Shown one piece after another: positions 62,206 through 64,000 of a DNA stretch of 64,000 bases. Made by a program: the position numbers and the translations under genes. This DNA comes from CAWJMD01 sp963700925 (GTDB lineage Bacteria > Actinomycetota > Actinomycetes > Actinomycetales > CAWJMD01). The DNA is taken from NCBI GenBank assembly GCA_963700925.1, contig OY969553.1, positions 2,046,001-2,110,000 of the forward strand. The letters are read 5' to 3'. How positions within the stretch are numbered: position 1 is the first letter of the stretch; every line of letters starts with the position of its first letter. A model generated the notes under the pieces. It searched no databases and was not told where the DNA came from. It saw nothing but the letters and a program-made list of their open reading frames with translations.

Positions 62206-64000
62206 TCAGCCGTCTCCGCCGCCACCACCACCGCCCCCGCCACCGTCGTCATCGGGTGGTGGCTCGGTGGGGGACTCGGTCTCGGTCTCGGTGGGGCACT
62301 CGGGGTCCGGCGGACCGGGCAGCGGGAGGCCGGGCGGCGGGCAGGTGATCGTCTCGGTCGGCTCCGGCGGCTTCGTCGTGGTCGGCGGCGGGGTCGTCGT
62401 GGTCGGCGGCGGCGTCGTGGTGGTGGTCGGCGTCTGGGTCGGCGTGTTCGCCTTGCCGACGTCGGCACGCGGTGCGAACTCGATCACCTCGGCGCCGTCG
62501 AGGGCGGCGTCCATGAAGGCCGTCCAGATCTCGACGGGGAACGAGCCGCCGGTGATCTCGCTCTTGCCCCCGAAGCCCGGGATCGGCGACGGGGAGCCAT
62601 CGGCCTCCACGTTGTACAGGGCCACCGAGGTCGCCAGCTGCGGCGTGTACCCGACGAACCAGGCCGACTGGTTGTCGCTCGACGTGCCGGTCTTGCCCGC
62701 AGCCGGACGGTCGAGCCTCGACGCGTACCGGCCCGAGCCCCGCTCGACGACCTGCTGCAGGGCGTAGTTCGTGTCGTCCATGACGTCCGTCTTGAACGCC
62801 TCGGTGCCCTCGGTGGGGCCGACGTACGACGGCTCGGTCTCGCCCGGCTCGGTCACCGAGGCGACGATGTGGGTCGTGTGGCGCTGGCCCCGCGCCGCGA
62901 AGGTCGCGTAGGCGGCGGCCATGTCGATCGGGTGCGGCGACGCGGTACCGAGGACGTTGGACAGGTTGGACTCGAGACCGGGCGTGTTCTCCGGGAGGCC
63001 GGCTCGCACTGCGACGTCGCGCGTCTTCTCGGGACCGACCTCCTCGTTCAGGGCCACGTAGGCGTTGTTGACCGAGCTCTGGGTCGCCTTCACCAGGTCG
63101 ATCTCGCCGTATCGCGAGGAGTCGAAGTTCTTGACCGGACGGTCGAAGCCGGCGAACTCCTGGTTGTTGCTCCCGTCGTACTTGCTCTTCAGCGAGATGC
63201 CCTCCTCGAGGGCCGCGACCAGGGTGAACGGCTTGAACGTCGAGCCGGCCTGGGCCTGGTCCTGCGTCGCCCCGTTCGCGGGGCGCTTCAGGTAGTCGGG
63301 GCCGCCGTACATCGCCACGATGCCGCCGGTCGTCGGGTCGATCGCGGTGAGAGCCGCGTGGAGGGTCTCGGGGCGGTCCTCGACCGGAAAGACGTCCGGG
63401 TCCTCCATCGCACCAATCGCGGCTTCCTGCTTCGGCCGGCTGATCGTCGTGACGATCCTGAGGCCTCCGGTGTCGATCTGCTGCTCGGTCAGCTCGCTTC
63501 GGGCCAGCAGCTCGCTGCGGACCGCGGCGAGGAGGTAGCCGCCCGGGCCGCCGTAGGTGTCCCTCTTGTTCTGGACGACCGTCTCCGGCATCACCAGCGC
63601 GGCGGGGTCGTCCGTCGTGAGCTTGCCCATGTCGACCATGCCGTCGATCACGTACCGGAAGCGGTCCTCCGCCTTCTCGGGGTTGACCGCCGGGTCCCAG
63701 TTGGTGGGGTTCGGGATGATGCCGGCCAGCGTCGCGGCCTGCTCGGGGCTCAGCGCGGCGGCGTCCACCCCGTAGTAGGCCCTGGCGGCGGCCTGGATGC
63801 CGTACGCCCCCCGTCCGAAGTAGATGGTGTTGAGGTAGTCCTCGAGGATCTGGTCCTTCGTCTTCTCCTCGTCCATCTTGAGCGCGACGAAGGCCTCGCG
63901 GATCTTGCGCCGGAACGTCGGGTCGTCGTCACCGGTGTAGTTCTTCACGTACTGCTGCGTGATGGTCGAGCCGCCCTGGGTGCCCTCACCGCGCACGTTG
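62206..64000 (-). CDS. Bifunctional penicillin-binding protein (class A), N-terminus outside the window
   Basis: The visible 598 residues begin inside the glycosyltransferase (GT51) domain: GTQGGSTITQQYVKNYTGDD, then ILEDYLNTIYFGRGAYGIQA. The transpeptidase follows with SxxK in AGSTFKPFTLVAALE, SxN in QSSVNNAYVALNEEVG and KTG in AAGKTGTSSDNQSAWFVGY. It polymerises and cross-links peptidoglycan outside the membrane. The last 80 residues are Pro/Thr-rich, then Asp/Gly-rich, and contain two Cys. The membrane anchor lies beyond base 64000. It is the first of a PBP, GT87 and rpsF arrangement. Confidence 0.95.
   Translation of the reverse strand, partial: NVRGEGTQGGSTITQQYVKNYTGDDDPTFRRKIREAFVALKMDEEKTKDQILEDYLNTIYFGRGAYGIQAAARAYYGVDAAALSPEQAATLAGIIPNPTNWDPAVNPEKAEDRFRYVIDGMVDMGKLTTDDPAALVMPETVVQNKRDTYGGPGGYLLAAVRSELLARSELTEQQIDTGGLRIVTTISRPKQEAAIGAMEDPDVFPVEDRPETLHAALTAIDPTTGGIVAMYGGPDYLKRPANGATQDQAQAGSTFKPFTLVAALEEGISLKSKYDGSNNQEFAGFDRPVKNFDSSRYGEIDLVKATQSSVNNAYVALNEEVGPEKTRDVAVRAGLPENTPGLESNLSNVLGTASPHPIDMAAAYATFAARGQRHTTHIVASVTEPGETEPSYVGPTEGTEAFKTDVMDDTNYALQQVVERGSGRYASRLDRPAAGKTGTSSDNQSAWFVGYTPQLATSVALYNVEADGSPSPIPGFGGKSEITGGSFPVEIWTAFMDAALDGAEVIEFAPRADVGKANTPTQTPTTTTTPPPTTTTPPPTTTKPPEPTETITCPPPGLPLPGPPDPECPTETETESPTEPPPDDDGGGGGGGGGGDG

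Overview
This is a high-GC actinobacterial chromosome segment. The order rpsF, ssb, rpsR, rplI with dnaB nearby, a cysteine-free S18, leaderless starts and many GTG starts suggest Nocardioidaceae (Aeromicrobium or Nocardioides type). That placement is an inference from gene order and protein character; no database was searched.

Bases 1-28700 are ordinary accessory chromosome. A quinone-oxidoreductase gene (148-1062) sits behind a MerR-type promoter. A tightly overlapping minus-strand operon (10364 to 4324) encodes an IclR regulator, a polar amino-acid ABC importer, a D-serine-dehydratase-like PLP enzyme and a PfkB kinase, which looks like an uptake and breakdown route for a D- or hydroxy-amino acid. 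An APC permease plus universal stress protein, an Lrp regulator facing alanine dehydrogenase, a GGDEF protein and a MerR-controlled ABC exporter follow. Between 21200 and 24900 lies a group of small exported proteins and a LuxR/TrmB-like regulator. Their upstream regions share a repeated leader that recurs near 54.4-54.6 kb.

Bases 28700-51500 form a defence island, entered through a serine-recombinase remnant. In order it holds an N6-adenine methyltransferase, a type IIG-like fused restriction-modification enzyme, an EcsC-family gene, a coupled operon of a GmrSD-like type IV restriction enzyme, a GIY-YIG-like protein and a DUF5677 protein, a nuclease-like hypothetical gene, a 5'-truncated AAA_13 ATPase, and a type I locus (hsdM-hsdS-DUF6308-hsdR). 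Last comes a two-gene module between 112-113 bp direct repeats, whose second protein has a PD-(D/E)xK-like motif. Most island genes carry single-base frameshifts. hsdM, hsdS, the DUF6308 gene and the direct-repeat module are exceptions. This is either recent decay or poor local sequence quality.

Bases 51500-64000 return to the conserved core. dnaB carries a 326-residue class 3 (WCT) intein with a LAGLIDADG endonuclease inside its Walker A motif. Upstream are DnaA-box-like 9-mers and another copy of the leader, then a coupled M23 peptidase, Tat-signal peptide and amidase operon, a MATE exporter and a ketopantoate-reductase-like gene. The rplI-rpsR-ssb-rpsF operon, a GT87-type membrane glycosyltransferase and a bifunctional penicillin-binding protein cut by the window end complete the segment. 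I saw no tRNA, rRNA, CRISPR array or intact insertion sequence.
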